A stretch of DNA of 64,000 nucleotides, taken from assembly GCF_031198435.1 (NCBI RefSeq), contig NZ_CP133548.1, forward strand, positions 124,001-188,000. Reading direction: 5' to 3'. Positions within the stretch are counted from its first letter, which is position 1, and every line of letters starts with the position of its first letter. The DNA comes from Pleionea litopenaei. GTDB taxonomy: Bacteria > Pseudomonadota > Gammaproteobacteria > Enterobacterales > Kangiellaceae. The notes beneath the pieces were generated by a model. That model worked only from the letters and a program-made list of their open reading frames with translations, was not told the DNA's origin and made no database searches. Positions 43,471 to 54,191 of this stretch are shown piece after piece. A program made the position numbers and the translations under genes.

Positions 43471-45792
43471 ATGCAGCAGTCATCTCTCAATAAAATGATT
43501 GACGCGGTAATTTTTAAACATCGAGCAGTGGTTTTAATTTTATTTGCTCTGATTACTGTCGCTATGGGGTATTTTGCGTCGCAGTTAAAAGTCGATGCGA
43601 GTTTTGAGAAGAATATTCCATTAGAACACCCCTACATGAAAGAAACGTATTTAAAGCACGAAGAGGAGTTTGGTGGCGCGAACCGAATACTTATCGCGTT
43701 AGAAGACAGCTCGGGTGATATATTTAACGCTCAGTTTTTTCGTGCATTGAGCCTTGCAACGGAGCGAGTCAATGCCATTTCTAGTGTCAATCAGCCGCAA
43801 GTACAGTCTTTATTCACTCCGAATACTCGTTATTTAGAAGTGGTTGAAGACGGGTTAGAAGGCGGACCGGTGATTCCCGCATCATTTGATTTTGATAATC
43901 CAGAATCGATCGATAAAGTTAGAAAGAACGCTCTTAAAGGCGGGTTTGTTGGCCGCTTGGTTTCTAATGACTTTTCTTCAGCGATGGTTTCCGCACAGTT
44001 GTTTGCCATTGATCCAACCACAAAAGAAGAAACCGATTTCATTTCAGTCGCGAAACAGCTAGAGCAAATTAGAGTCGATATCGAGCAGCAGTTTCCTAAT
44101 GTGAAACTGCATATTATCGGCTTTTCAAAAATGATTGGCGATATCAGTGATGGCGCCCAAGGCGTACTGATGTTTTTTGGCGCGGCCTTTTTGATCACTG
44201 CGCTTTTGGTGTATTTTTATTCTCATAGCATTCAACTCTCTATTCTTCCTTTGTTAACCTCTGTTGTTGCGGTTGTGTGGCAGCTTGGCCTGTTAACGCT
44301 GTTTGGTTTCGGTATTGACCCTATGTCAATTCTGGTTCCATTTTTGGTATTTGCGATAGGTGTTAGTCACGGCGTGCAAATGATTAATGCGGTTGGCAAA
44401 AATGTGTCTGGGGGAGCCACTGCATTAGATGCGTCTTGTGCGGCGTGTTGTCGTTTGTTTATTCCGGGCATGGTTGCTTTAGTGAGTGATACGATCGGTT
44501 TCTTGACCTTATTGTTAATTGAGATCGATATCATCAAAGAGCTGGCGGTCACCGCGAGTATTGGTGTGGCGGTTATTATTTTAACCAACTTAATTCTATT
44601 GCCTGTGTTGTTATCATTCGCACGCTTCGATAAAAAGTTTTCTGATAAAGTCACTCGAGGTGCCGCGAGACAATCCATTTTGTGGCGAAAGCTTGCTAGT
44701 TTTGCTGAGCCTAGAAATGCCAAGATTACCATTATCGTAGCGGCTGTTTTGGCCATTGGTGGCTCTTATCTTGCGAACGATATGAAAATTGGCGACTTAC
44801 ACGAGGGGGCTCCGTCATTGCGCCCTGACTCGGTGTATAACAAAGATACGGCATTTATCACTGAACGTTTCTCTATTGGTACCGATGTTATTTCGGTCAT
44901 GGCAGAAACTAAGATTGATGGATGTACTGATTACCAAGTGATGCAAACCATCGATGATTTTCAGTGGCATCTACAAAACTTATCCGGTGTTCAGTCAACC
45001 ATCAGCATCACCAGTATTTCAAAAATGCTGAATGCGGGCTTTTTTGAGGGCAACCTTAAGTGGAAGGTGTTACCCAGAGAAACCGCAACACTCGCTCAGT
45101 CGATTCGTTATGTAGAAACGTCCGCTGGGTTATTTGATAAAGACTGTCAGTTTATGCCGATCATGGTGTTTACTGTTGATCACAAAGCAGAAACGATCGA
45201 AGAAGTGATTAATGCAGTCAAAGAGTATCGCGAGGCTAATCCGTCTGACTTAGTTGAGTTTAAGCTAGCGATGGGCCCGGTGGGTGTTATGGCGGCAACG
45301 AATGAAGCCGTTGCTGCAGCACAATATCCGATGTTGATCGGTGTTTATATCGCCGTCATTTTTCTATGTTTGATAAGCTTCCGTTCCATACGTTCGACTT
45401 TATGCATAATTATTCCGTTGGCCTTGGTTTCTGTGTTGGCGCAAGCATTAATGACTTGGTTAGAGATTGGTCTAACGGTCGCAACGTTACCGGTTATTGC
45501 GTTGGGTGTTGGTATCGGGGTCGATTACGGGATCTATATATTCTCTCGAATGCTCGACTTTATTCGAGCCGGTGATTCGATCCACGAAGCCTTTTATAAG
45601 ACGTTAAACCTAACAGGGAACGCAGTTTTCTTTACAGGGATTACGTTAGCGATTGGTGTGAGTACTTGGATATTTTCAGCGCTGCAATTTCAAGCAGATA
45701 TGGGCATATTGTTAACCTTTATGTTCTTATTTAACATGCTTGGTGCTGTCATATTATTACCTGCGCTTGCATCTTTATTCTACCGTCGTTGA
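43471..45792 (+). CDS. MMPL/RND-family transporter
   Basis: A 773-residue inner-membrane exporter of the MMPL branch of RND proteins, with two halves of one plus five helices around two periplasmic loops. Signatures are SFEKNIPLEHPYMKE after the first helix, LVPFLVFAIGVSHGVQMINA in the first half and LPVIALGVGIGVDYGIYIFS in the second, with the membrane Asp expected for proton coupling. The ATG at 43471 is chosen because GGGGAG lies about ten bases upstream. Together with the DUF1302, DUF1329 and Ycf48-like genes it forms a quartet seen in several gammaproteobacteria. A terminator follows. Confidence 0.88.
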   Translation: MQQSSLNKMIDAVIFKHRAVVLILFALITVAMGYFASQLKVDASFEKNIPLEHPYMKETYLKHEEEFGGANRILIALEDSSGDIFNAQFFRALSLATERVNAISSVNQPQVQSLFTPNTRYLEVVEDGLEGGPVIPASFDFDNPESIDKVRKNALKGGFVGRLVSNDFSSAMVSAQLFAIDPTTKEETDFISVAKQLEQIRVDIEQQFPNVKLHIIGFSKMIGDISDGAQGVLMFFGAAFLITALLVYFYSHSIQLSILPLLTSVVAVVWQLGLLTLFGFGIDPMSILVPFLVFAIGVSHGVQMINAVGKNVSGGATALDASCAACCRLFIPGMVALVSDTIGFLTLLLIEIDIIKELAVTASIGVAVIILTNLILLPVLLSFARFDKKFSDKVTRGAARQSILWRKLASFAEPRNAKITIIVAAVLAIGGSYLANDMKIGDLHEGAPSLRPDSVYNKDTAFITERFSIGTDVISVMAETKIDGCTDYQVMQTIDDFQWHLQNLSGVQSTISITSISKMLNAGFFEGNLKWKVLPRETATLAQSIRYVETSAGLFDKDCQFMPIMVFTVDHKAETIEEVINAVKEYREANPSDLVEFKLAMGPVGVMAATNEAVAAAQYPMLIGVYIAVIFLCLISFRSIRSTLCIIIPLALVSVLAQALMTWLEIGLTVATLPVIALGVGIGVDYGIYIFSRMLDFIRAGDSIHEAFYKTLNLTGNAVFFTGITLAIGVSTWIFSALQFQADMGILLTFMFLFNMLGAVILLPALASLFYRR

Positions 45793-45803
45793 TCTATCTC
45801 AAT

Positions 45804-45832
45804 CAGGCAGTGGTTTGTCCACTGCCTGTTTT
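45804..45832 (+). terminator. Intrinsic terminator after the MMPL gene
   Basis: CAGGCAGTGG (45804-45813) pairs with CCACTGCCTG (45819-45828) around TTTGT, followed by TTTT. Confidence 0.88.
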
Positions 45833-45960
45833 CGAAAAAATATTTAAAAAACATTCATTTGCATGATGCGAAGTCGCGCTCTTTCGCCTAAAATTATCCC
45901 TTTAGCAGTTTTGCTACCATTTACGTAGCCCACCATTCAAATTAGGAAGGATAATCATCT

Positions 45961-48900
45961 ATGGCGCAGGCTCCTGTCGAGCATCAACCCGTGCTCTTAG
46001 AAAACGTCATCACGCTCATCAAAAGTAAGTTTAAAAAAACTCAAGCCGATACGGTCAGCCGATTCGCTCAATATTTTTACGGTAGCATTTCACCGGAAGA
46101 TTTGAATGATCGAGCGGCGAGTGATCTTTATGCTTCAGTTCTTAGCTTGTGGAACTTTCTTCACAAAGATGCCAATGAAGACGTATGTGTTCGAGTATTT
46201 AACCCAGAGTTTGAGTCTCATGGATGGCAATCTCGCCATACGGTGATCGAATTAGTACACCCAGATATGCCGTTCTTAGTCGACTCTGTTCGAATGGAGT
46301 TGAATCGCCTCGGATTAGGTATTCACTTGCATATTCACCTACCGATTGCGATAAAGCGAAACAGTAAGAACGTCATCTCTTCAGTCGAGCTCGCAAATGA
46401 TGCCGCTGATGTCTCTTGCGTTACGCCTATGTACTTAGAAATTGATCGCCAGGTTGAGCAAGAAGAACTCGATACGATTCGTCAAAACCTAGAGCGTATT
46501 CTTGCCGATGCACGTACAGCGGTACGCGACTGGGCGCCAATGAAAGAGAAGTTGGCCGAAGTTATCACACGAGTCGAAAGCCAAAGTGCTAACATCTCCG
46601 ACGAAAAGCGAAACGAAACGTTAGAGTTTTTGCGTTGGATATCCGGTAATCATTTCACGCTTTTAGCTTACACGTCGTATGACTTGAAAGAGCAAGAGGG
46701 CAAAACCTACTTACTGCCCAAGAAAAAATCCAACCTTGGATTGGCTTGTATGCCACTGTGGGAGCCGAAAAAGTATTCTTTATCGGACATGCCAAAAGGG
46801 GCTCAGCGATTAATCCTCGATAACTCGACGTTGTTGGTCCTCACCAAATTGAGTGCAATCAGTACCGTTCACCGTCCAGCGCATGTTGATTATATTGGTG
46901 TAAAGCGTTTCGATAATAATGGCAAGGTCATTGGCGAAGATCGATTCTTAGGTCTCTATACTTCTGCAGCCTACAACGTTAACCCTATGTCGATTCCTGT
47001 TTTACGAGAGAAAATTCAAGCAGTACTCGATTGCTCTGGATTACCAACAGGCAGTCATGATGCCAAAGTGTTGCGCAATATCTTAGAAACCTATCCTCGT
47101 GATGAACTGTTCCAAATCAACATTCATGATTTACTCGGCACAGCGATGGGCGTTATGCACATTAAAGAACGAGCCTTGATTCGCTTGTTTGTGCGTCGTG
47201 ATCCTTACGGTCGCTTTTTCTCGTGCTTAGTGTATGTGCCTAGAGAAATTTATACGACTAAGTTGCGTTTAAAAATCACTAATATTTTATCTGAAACTTT
47301 CCGAGCCAGTGCTGAAATAAAGTTTACGACAACTTTTTCAGAGTCGATTCTTGCACGCATTCAGTTTACGGTTCCAGTGGAAAATGCTGAGCAAATTGAT
47401 TACGACTTGCAAACATTAGAACGCGAGTTGGCAGAAGCGGCTAGAAGCTGGGAAGACAATATTCAAGACGCATTGAAGTTAGAGTTTGGCGAAGCGCAAG
47501 GCGTCCGCTTGTCGAATCAATATGGCGAAGCGTTTCCATCGGGATATCGTGAAGAAACATTACCGCAAACGGCAGTACTCGATGTTCGTCATTTAGAAAG
47601 TCTTTCAGAAGAGAAACCGTTGAGTATGCTTCTTTATCGTCCACAAGAAGACACCGATGGTATTTTGAAGTTTAAATTGTTTCATCGTGATCAACCGACG
47701 CCATTATCCGAAGTGCTTCCTATGCTCGAAAACATGGGATTAGAAGTACTTGGTGAAACGCCTCACCGAATTGAATTAAAAGACCGAGCGGTTCGATGGA
47801 TCATGGACTTCAGTATGATGCATGGCGCGTCAAATGAATTGAAGTTAGAAGAAGTGAAGGCCAAATTCCAAGACGCATTTTTACAGACTTGGAATGGCCG
47901 GGCAGAAAATGATGGTTTTAACCGCTTGGTATTAAGTGCGGGTCTTGACTGGCGTCAAACCTCTATTTTAAGAGCCTACGCCAAATACTTGTGGCAAATT
48001 GGTTTTACTTTTAGTCAGTCGTATATTGAAGAAACATTAGCGCGATATCCAAAAATTGCGCGCTTATTGGTGGACTATTTCGCACTTAAGTTTGATCCGA
48101 GTATTGAGCGAAATCCGTCGCAATTGAAAGCAATCAAAGCGAATATCGTTGAGTTACTTGATCAGGTTAGCAATCTGGATGAAGACAAAATTCTTAACCG
48201 TTTTTTAAAGGTCATCGATGCAACCTTACGAACAAATTTCTATCAATTAGATAAAGACGGTTTAGCTAAAGAGTACATCTCTTTGAAGCTTAATCCTTCA
48301 AAAATTCCAGAGGTACCACTTCCCGTACCTATGTTTGAAATTTTTGTCTATTCACCGCGCGTCGAAGGGGTGCACTTAAGAGGTGGTAAAGTTGCACGTG
48401 GAGGATTGCGCTGGTCGGATCGACGTGAAGATTTCCGAACAGAAATACTCGGTCTTGTGAAAGCTCAACAAGTAAAAAATACGGTCATCGTTCCAGTAGG
48501 TTCGAAAGGTGGTTTTGTGTGTAAACGCCTGCCGACAGAAGGTGGACGAGAAGCCTTTATGAAAGAAGGTATTGCTTGTTATCAAACCTTTATTAAAGGG
48601 TTACTCGACATTACCGACAATTACGTTGAAGAAGAGGTTGTCACTCCAGACAGTGTGGTGATTTATGACGAGCTTGATCCTTATTTAGTCGTTGCCGCCG
48701 ATAAAGGGACGGCCACGTTTTCAGACATCGCCAATAGCTTGTCGATGGAGTATGGCTTTTGGCTTGGTGATGCCTTTGCTTCTGGCGGTAGCGTTGGGTA
48801 TGACCACAAAAAGATGGGAATTACCGCACGCGGTGCTTGGGAAAGTGTGAAGCGCCACTTTATGGAAATGGGACACAATACCCAAGAACAAGACTTCACT

Positions 48901-50934
48901 GTAGTGGGTATTGGCGACATGGGAGGTGATGTATTCGGTAATGGAATGTTGTTGTCTAAACACATCCGTTTAGTCGGTGCATTTAACCACCTGCATATTT
49001 TTATTGATCCTAATCCAGATGCAGCTTCTAGTTGGGACGAAAGAAAGCGTTTATTCGAAACGCCTGGACTGACTTGGGATGACTACAATAAAGACTTAAT
49101 TTCGAAAGGTGGTGGTGTCTTTTCTCGTGCAGCCAAGTCGATCACACTTACTCCAGAAATCAAGACACTGATTGGCGTTAAAAAGTCGACCATGGCTCCC
49201 AATGAGCTGATATCGGCATTGTTAAAAGCCAACTACGATTTACTTTGGAACGGCGGTATAGGGACTTATGTGAAGAGTTCTTCTGAGCATCATTCTGAAG
49301 TGGGTGACAGAGCGAACGATTCTTTACGCATAAACGGTTCTGAACTGCGCTGTAAAGTGGTTGGTGAAGGCGGTAACTTAGGGTTAACTCAGCAAGGTCG
49401 AATAGAGTATATTCGAGCGGGTGGCCGATGTAATACCGACTTTGTCGACAACGCTGGTGGTGTAAATTGTTCTGACCACGAAGTTAACATTAAAATCTTG
49501 TTAAACAAAATCGTTGATGCCGGCGATATGACGGCTAAGCAACGCGATAAGATCTTCATGGATATGACCGATGAAGTGGCTGCCATGGTGTTGCAAGAAA
49601 ACTATTTGCAGGCACAATCCATCAGTTGTACCGAAGCTCGTGCTCCCTATATGTTGAAGGAGCAAATGCGTTTTATTCATGGTCTTGAGCGTGATGGCAA
49701 ATTGAATCGTGCTTTAGAATTCATGCCTAACGATGAAGACATGCTCGAGCGAGTTGCACAAGGTGAAGGATTAACTCGCGCTGAGCTAGCGGTTCTACTC
49801 GCTTACGGTAAAATGGAGTTAAAGGAATCATTATTGGGGCCTGAGATCACTCGAGAGCCTTATTTTGAACAGGTATTGATAAACTATTTCCCGAAGCCAT
49901 TGCGTAAGAAGTTTGAGCAAGAAATTCTTCAACATCCTTTACGTACCGAAATTATCGCAACGGTATTAGCGAATGAAATGGTTGACTATCTCGGAAGTAA
50001 CTTCGTTTATCGAATTATCGATGAAACTGGAGCAACGCCTTCCGATGTCGGGATCTGTTTTACCTTAGCGAAAGAAATTTTCTCAATGGATCAGTTATGG
50101 GAAGAAATTCAAGCCCTTGATCATATTGTTCCTGCGAAAACCCAAGTTGATATGATGTATCAAACTCAACGCATGGTTCGCCGTTGTACTCGTTGGTTCT
50201 TAAGGCATCGTCGTAAGAATCTTGCGGTACAAGCAGGCATAGATTATTTCAAATCTGGCGTTCAAGAATTGCAAAAGCAAGTCACTAAGTCATTAGAGCA
50301 AAGTGAATCAAAAGGTCTTGAAACTAAGATTGATAAAATGGTTAACGAAGGTGTGCCACGCACACTAGCATCAAAGGTAACCTATTTGAGCACCATGTTC
50401 TCGGCCCTTGATATTGTTGAAATGGCTAAGATGACCAGCCTGTCTATAAAACTAGTGGCGGATGTGTACTACAAATTGGGTGCAGAACTAGAACTTCACT
50501 GGTTCTTAAATCAAATTGTCATGCAGCCTGTTGATAATCACTGGCAAGCATTTGCTCGGGCATCGTTCCGTGAAGAGTTGGATTGGCAACAACGCAGTTT
50601 AACGGTAGCTGTGATTCAAATGACAACGCAATCGAAAACGGCGGAGCAAAAGATCCAAGCTTGGCTCGAAAGCAATGAAGACTTACTGTCGCGTTGGCGA
50701 CAAATGGTTGCAGACTTTAGAAGCAGTAGCATTCATGAGTTTGCGAAGTTTTCAGTGGCATTAAGAGAATTGTTGATTTTGGTGCAAAACTGTATTCGAT
50801 CAGCAGCCATTGCTCAAGAGGCTTCATTGACTCAACCGCATTCTTCAAAAGCGATGACTGCGCAGGCGAGTAAGTCAGCAGTGAGCAAAAAGAAAGTTGC
50901 GTCTAAGAAAAGTCCAACCAAAAAGGCAAAATAA
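45961..50934 (+). CDS. NAD-specific glutamate dehydrogenase, large (180 kDa) type
   Basis: A 1657-residue enzyme that oxidises glutamate to 2-oxoglutarate and ammonia. The long N-terminal part contains ACT-like regulatory segments. The catalytic core shows KVARGGLRWSDRREDFRTEI at about 807-826 and VIVPVGSKGGFVCKR at about 843-857, the signature of this bacterial class. NAD-binding (VVGIGDMGGDVFGNGML) and C-terminal helical domains follow. The last 25 residues are Lys/Ser/Ala-rich (SKKKVASKKSPTKKAK), an unusual basic tail. AGGAAGG precedes the ATG. It is a single gene with its own terminator. Its product could feed lysine-derived glutamate into the TCA cycle. Confidence 0.95.
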   Translation: MAQAPVEHQPVLLENVITLIKSKFKKTQADTVSRFAQYFYGSISPEDLNDRAASDLYASVLSLWNFLHKDANEDVCVRVFNPEFESHGWQSRHTVIELVHPDMPFLVDSVRMELNRLGLGIHLHIHLPIAIKRNSKNVISSVELANDAADVSCVTPMYLEIDRQVEQEELDTIRQNLERILADARTAVRDWAPMKEKLAEVITRVESQSANISDEKRNETLEFLRWISGNHFTLLAYTSYDLKEQEGKTYLLPKKKSNLGLACMPLWEPKKYSLSDMPKGAQRLILDNSTLLVLTKLSAISTVHRPAHVDYIGVKRFDNNGKVIGEDRFLGLYTSAAYNVNPMSIPVLREKIQAVLDCSGLPTGSHDAKVLRNILETYPRDELFQINIHDLLGTAMGVMHIKERALIRLFVRRDPYGRFFSCLVYVPREIYTTKLRLKITNILSETFRASAEIKFTTTFSESILARIQFTVPVENAEQIDYDLQTLERELAEAARSWEDNIQDALKLEFGEAQGVRLSNQYGEAFPSGYREETLPQTAVLDVRHLESLSEEKPLSMLLYRPQEDTDGILKFKLFHRDQPTPLSEVLPMLENMGLEVLGETPHRIELKDRAVRWIMDFSMMHGASNELKLEEVKAKFQDAFLQTWNGRAENDGFNRLVLSAGLDWRQTSILRAYAKYLWQIGFTFSQSYIEETLARYPKIARLLVDYFALKFDPSIERNPSQLKAIKANIVELLDQVSNLDEDKILNRFLKVIDATLRTNFYQLDKDGLAKEYISLKLNPSKIPEVPLPVPMFEIFVYSPRVEGVHLRGGKVARGGLRWSDRREDFRTEILGLVKAQQVKNTVIVPVGSKGGFVCKRLPTEGGREAFMKEGIACYQTFIKGLLDITDNYVEEEVVTPDSVVIYDELDPYLVVAADKGTATFSDIANSLSMEYGFWLGDAFASGGSVGYDHKKMGITARGAWESVKRHFMEMGHNTQEQDFTVVGIGDMGGDVFGNGMLLSKHIRLVGAFNHLHIFIDPNPDAASSWDERKRLFETPGLTWDDYNKDLISKGGGVFSRAAKSITLTPEIKTLIGVKKSTMAPNELISALLKANYDLLWNGGIGTYVKSSSEHHSEVGDRANDSLRINGSELRCKVVGEGGNLGLTQQGRIEYIRAGGRCNTDFVDNAGGVNCSDHEVNIKILLNKIVDAGDMTAKQRDKIFMDMTDEVAAMVLQENYLQAQSISCTEARAPYMLKEQMRFIHGLERDGKLNRALEFMPNDEDMLERVAQGEGLTRAELAVLLAYGKMELKESLLGPEITREPYFEQVLINYFPKPLRKKFEQEILQHPLRTEIIATVLANEMVDYLGSNFVYRIIDETGATPSDVGICFTLAKEIFSMDQLWEEIQALDHIVPAKTQVDMMYQTQRMVRRCTRWFLRHRRKNLAVQAGIDYFKSGVQELQKQVTKSLEQSESKGLETKIDKMVNEGVPRTLASKVTYLSTMFSALDIVEMAKMTSLSIKLVADVYYKLGAELELHWFLNQIVMQPVDNHWQAFARASFREELDWQQRSLTVAVIQMTTQSKTAEQKIQAWLESNEDLLSRWRQMVADFRSSSIHEFAKFSVALRELLILVQNCIRSAAIAQEASLTQPHSSKAMTAQASKSAVSKKKVASKKSPTKKAK

Positions 50935-50973
50935 GAGTCGGTGCTGAAAAAGCAAAGACTTTTAGGCAAAGAT

Positions 50974-51005
50974 AAGGGCAAGTTGTGTAACTTGCCCTTT
51001 TTTTT
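50974..51005 (+). terminator. Intrinsic terminator after NAD-glutamate dehydrogenase
   Basis: AAGGGCAAGTT (50974-50984) and AACTTGCCCTT (50989-50999) form an 11-base stem with a GTGT loop, followed by a long T run. Confidence 0.92.
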
Positions 51006-51066
51006 ATGTGGTATGCTTGTGCTCAATAATTCACTAAGAACTGTTTGTTTTGAATTTACCGATTAA

Positions 51067-52185
<1,119 letters not shown>

Positions 52186-52194
52186 GAGAAGCGG

Positions 52195-53067
52195 ATGCAA
52201 GTCATAGAAAGTAATAAATGTCACGATGGCTATTGGAAGCGCTTCAAACATCAATCAACAGCGTGTCAATCTGAGATGACTTTTTCGGTATTTTTTCCGA
52301 AAGGCTATGCCGCGGATGTGTCGATAAATCAGTTTTCTTTACATGACAGCAATCTTAGCTATCCCACGCTGTTTTGGTTATCAGGACTCACCTGTACTGA
52401 TCAAAACTTCGTGCAAAAAGCGCATGTTGAAAAAGCCGCGAATCAATGGAACATGCTGATCGTTGCTCCTGATACTAGCCCACGCGATGCAGGTTTAGCA
52501 GGCGAAGAAGACGACTATGATTTTGGCACTGGCGCTGGTTTTTACTTAGATGCCACCAAGCAGCCTTGGTCGGAACATTACAATATGCATCGGTATGTAT
52601 CAGAAGAGCTGTACCAATTGATCACTCAAACGCTCCCTGTCGCGACAGAGCAAATGGGTATATTTGGACACTCCATGGGCGGACATGGTGCTTTGACCAT
52701 CGCATTAAAACACCCCGATAAATTTAAGTCTGTCTCAGCCTTTGCGCCTATTTGTCAACCGACCCAGTGTGACTGGGGCAAGAAAGCTTTCGCGGGTTAC
52801 CTTGACGATATTGCTGACGCGACGATGTACGACGCTTGCGCATTGATCGAGCAGGGAAAGCGAGTCAGCGCTTTATTGGTTGATCAAGGTACAGAAGATA
52901 ATTTTTACCCTGATCAATTACGAACAGAATCGTTAGTGGAACATTGTGATAAGTTCAATATTCCGGCCACAATTCGGATGCAACCAGGCTACGATCACAG
53001 CTACTTTTTTATCGCGACCTTTATTGAAGAGCACATCGCTTTTCATGCACAGCAACTCGGAGTCTAA
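52195..53067 (+). CDS. frmB: S-formylglutathione hydrolase
   Basis: A 290-residue esterase that releases formate and glutathione from S-formylglutathione. The nucleophile is Ser160 in GIFGHSMGGHGAL. The Asp and His of the triad lie in DQGTEDNFYPD and YDHSYFF (His268). The oxyanion region YPTLFWLSGLTCTDQNF matches the esterase D family. AGGAG precedes the ATG. It is the second gene of the frmA operon, and transcription probably ends near the hairpin at 53091-53123. Confidence 0.95.
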   Translation: MQVIESNKCHDGYWKRFKHQSTACQSEMTFSVFFPKGYAADVSINQFSLHDSNLSYPTLFWLSGLTCTDQNFVQKAHVEKAANQWNMLIVAPDTSPRDAGLAGEEDDYDFGTGAGFYLDATKQPWSEHYNMHRYVSEELYQLITQTLPVATEQMGIFGHSMGGHGALTIALKHPDKFKSVSAFAPICQPTQCDWGKKAFAGYLDDIADATMYDACALIEQGKRVSALLVDQGTEDNFYPDQLRTESLVEHCDKFNIPATIRMQPGYDHSYFFIATFIEEHIAFHAQQLGV

Positions 53068-53090
53068 AGACTCCATGACCACAAGTCTCT

Positions 53091-53123
53091 GCTCTTAATC
53101 AGTGCGCTGCACTGATTAAGAGC
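53091..53123. repeat. Perfect 15-base inverted repeat after the formaldehyde operon
   Basis: GCTCTTAATCAGTGC (53091-53105) is repeated in reverse complement at 53109-53123 with a GCT loop. There is no T run on either side, so it is not a standard intrinsic terminator, although it would form a very stable hairpin. Confidence 0.75.
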
Positions 53124-53431
53124 GGTTAAACCCTCTGAGAACGGCCTTTTTCAATCCTTTTGGGCGATATGCTGACGAATTTCGGTCTATTTTTTTTGGC
53201 ACAGTTTTTTCATTCATTTTATTGTGGACGTTTTCACAGTCGCAGTATTGACTGTGACAGCGTAGATAAAATTAATGAATATTCATCCAACGGTCATGAA
53301 GGTTGACTAATCTTAGTAAGTATGCCGCACGACAACGATTGAATCCGTTCGAACATGTTAAAACAGTTGGAGAATGGGCGTATTAGCCGAATCACTTGGT
53401 CATTGATTTTCGCTTGAAATAGGAGTTAAAC
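53124..53431. other. Intergenic region with a candidate operator
   Basis: I see no gene. TCACAGTC at 53234-53241 and GACTGTGA at 53250-53257 form a perfect 8-base dyad with an 8-base spacer, about 175 bases before the HTH gene. T-rich stretches surround it. It could be the binding site of the nearby HTH protein. Confidence 0.4.
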
Positions 53432-53743
53432 ATGTCGATTAAAATTGAGCAAACCGCCATTCGTAAAGTTAAAGAAGAAGGTATGTTAATTCGAGATGTC
53501 GCCGAGCAACTCGGTGTGTCCACGCGACAAGTCTACACTTGGGTAACCAGCAGTAAAACCTTGAGTGGTAAATCGGCGGGCAGCACAACGGCAACTCAAC
53601 TTAAGTTAGTCGATCTAGAATCTGAAGTAAGACAGCTTAAAAGAGATTTAAAGCAGAAGGCAGCTAATCAGTCGGCTCAAGAAATTCAAGAAGTCGATAC
53701 CAGCTATTGTGATGCTCGTTATATACAGGCATTGTGTGGTTAG
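53432..53743 (+). CDS. Small HTH and coiled-coil protein, transposase OrfA-like
   Basis: A 103-residue protein. Residues 8-40 form a helix-turn-helix like that of IS3-family OrfA (AIRKVKEEGMLIRDVAEQLG then VSTRQVYTWV). A short leucine-zipper-like helix follows (LVDLESEVRQLKRDLKQK). The C-terminal part (VDTSYCDARYIQALCG) is not typical of OrfA. No OrfB, inverted repeats or target duplication are seen around it, so it looks like a domesticated or stand-alone regulator rather than a working insertion sequence. AGGAG lies seven bases before the ATG. Confidence 0.6.
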   Translation: MSIKIEQTAIRKVKEEGMLIRDVAEQLGVSTRQVYTWVTSSKTLSGKSAGSTTATQLKLVDLESEVRQLKRDLKQKAANQSAQEIQEVDTSYCDARYIQALCG

Positions 53744-53856
53744 GTAGCAACGCTTGCCATATTTTTGCCACTATTGGCCGTTACTTAGACGTTTTTAACC
53801 CGGAATTTAAACAGCTTGCTTTGCTGTAATGTCTTCTAGGCAACTAGGAGAGCATT

Positions 53857-54090
53857 ATGAAAGCTACGCAACTCAATTTATTCTCACCACAATCAACTCA
53901 AAGCCGTTGTGCAAACGGCCCAAAAGCTCGCGAACTATCGAGTGAATTGCTGTCCGCTGATCCGGAAGCATTTGAAGAGTACTTTAATATTACTCGTAAA
54001 GAGTCAGAAGCACATAATCGCCGTTTGTATAACATTGAGCGAGCTTGGGCAGACTTTTTATCTCGTCCGTTTTTAAAGCGATTATTATAG
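53857..54090 (+). CDS. Small orphan protein with N-terminal QLNLF motif
   Basis: A 77-residue soluble protein of no family I recognise. AGGAGAG lies a few bases before the ATG. Residues 5-9 read QLNLF (MKATQLNLFSPQ), the pentapeptide type that binds the bacterial DNA sliding clamp; the same five residues form the clamp-binding motif of E. coli UmuC. A flexible Ser/Gln-rich segment follows, then two probable helices (ELLSADPEAFEEYFNITRKE and HNRRLYNIERAWADFLSRPF). It follows the HTH gene by 113 bases on the same strand and is followed by a 10-base-stem hairpin at 54192-54220. Confidence 0.6.
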   Translation: MKATQLNLFSPQSTQSRCANGPKARELSSELLSADPEAFEEYFNITRKESEAHNRRLYNIERAWADFLSRPFLKRLL

Positions 54091-54191
54091 TTCGCGGAAG
54101 ATGTATGGCATAAGATGGGGCGCAATAGTTTTGGTTATTGACCTGAGCGCTGAAAAAGTTGGTTGAAGCATTAGCAACTTGATTGAATGAG

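Noticed and set aside
53432-53743. Possible IS3-family insertion sequence
   Set aside because: Only an OrfA-like HTH is present. There is no OrfB with a DDE core, no frameshift window, no matching terminal repeats and no target duplication.
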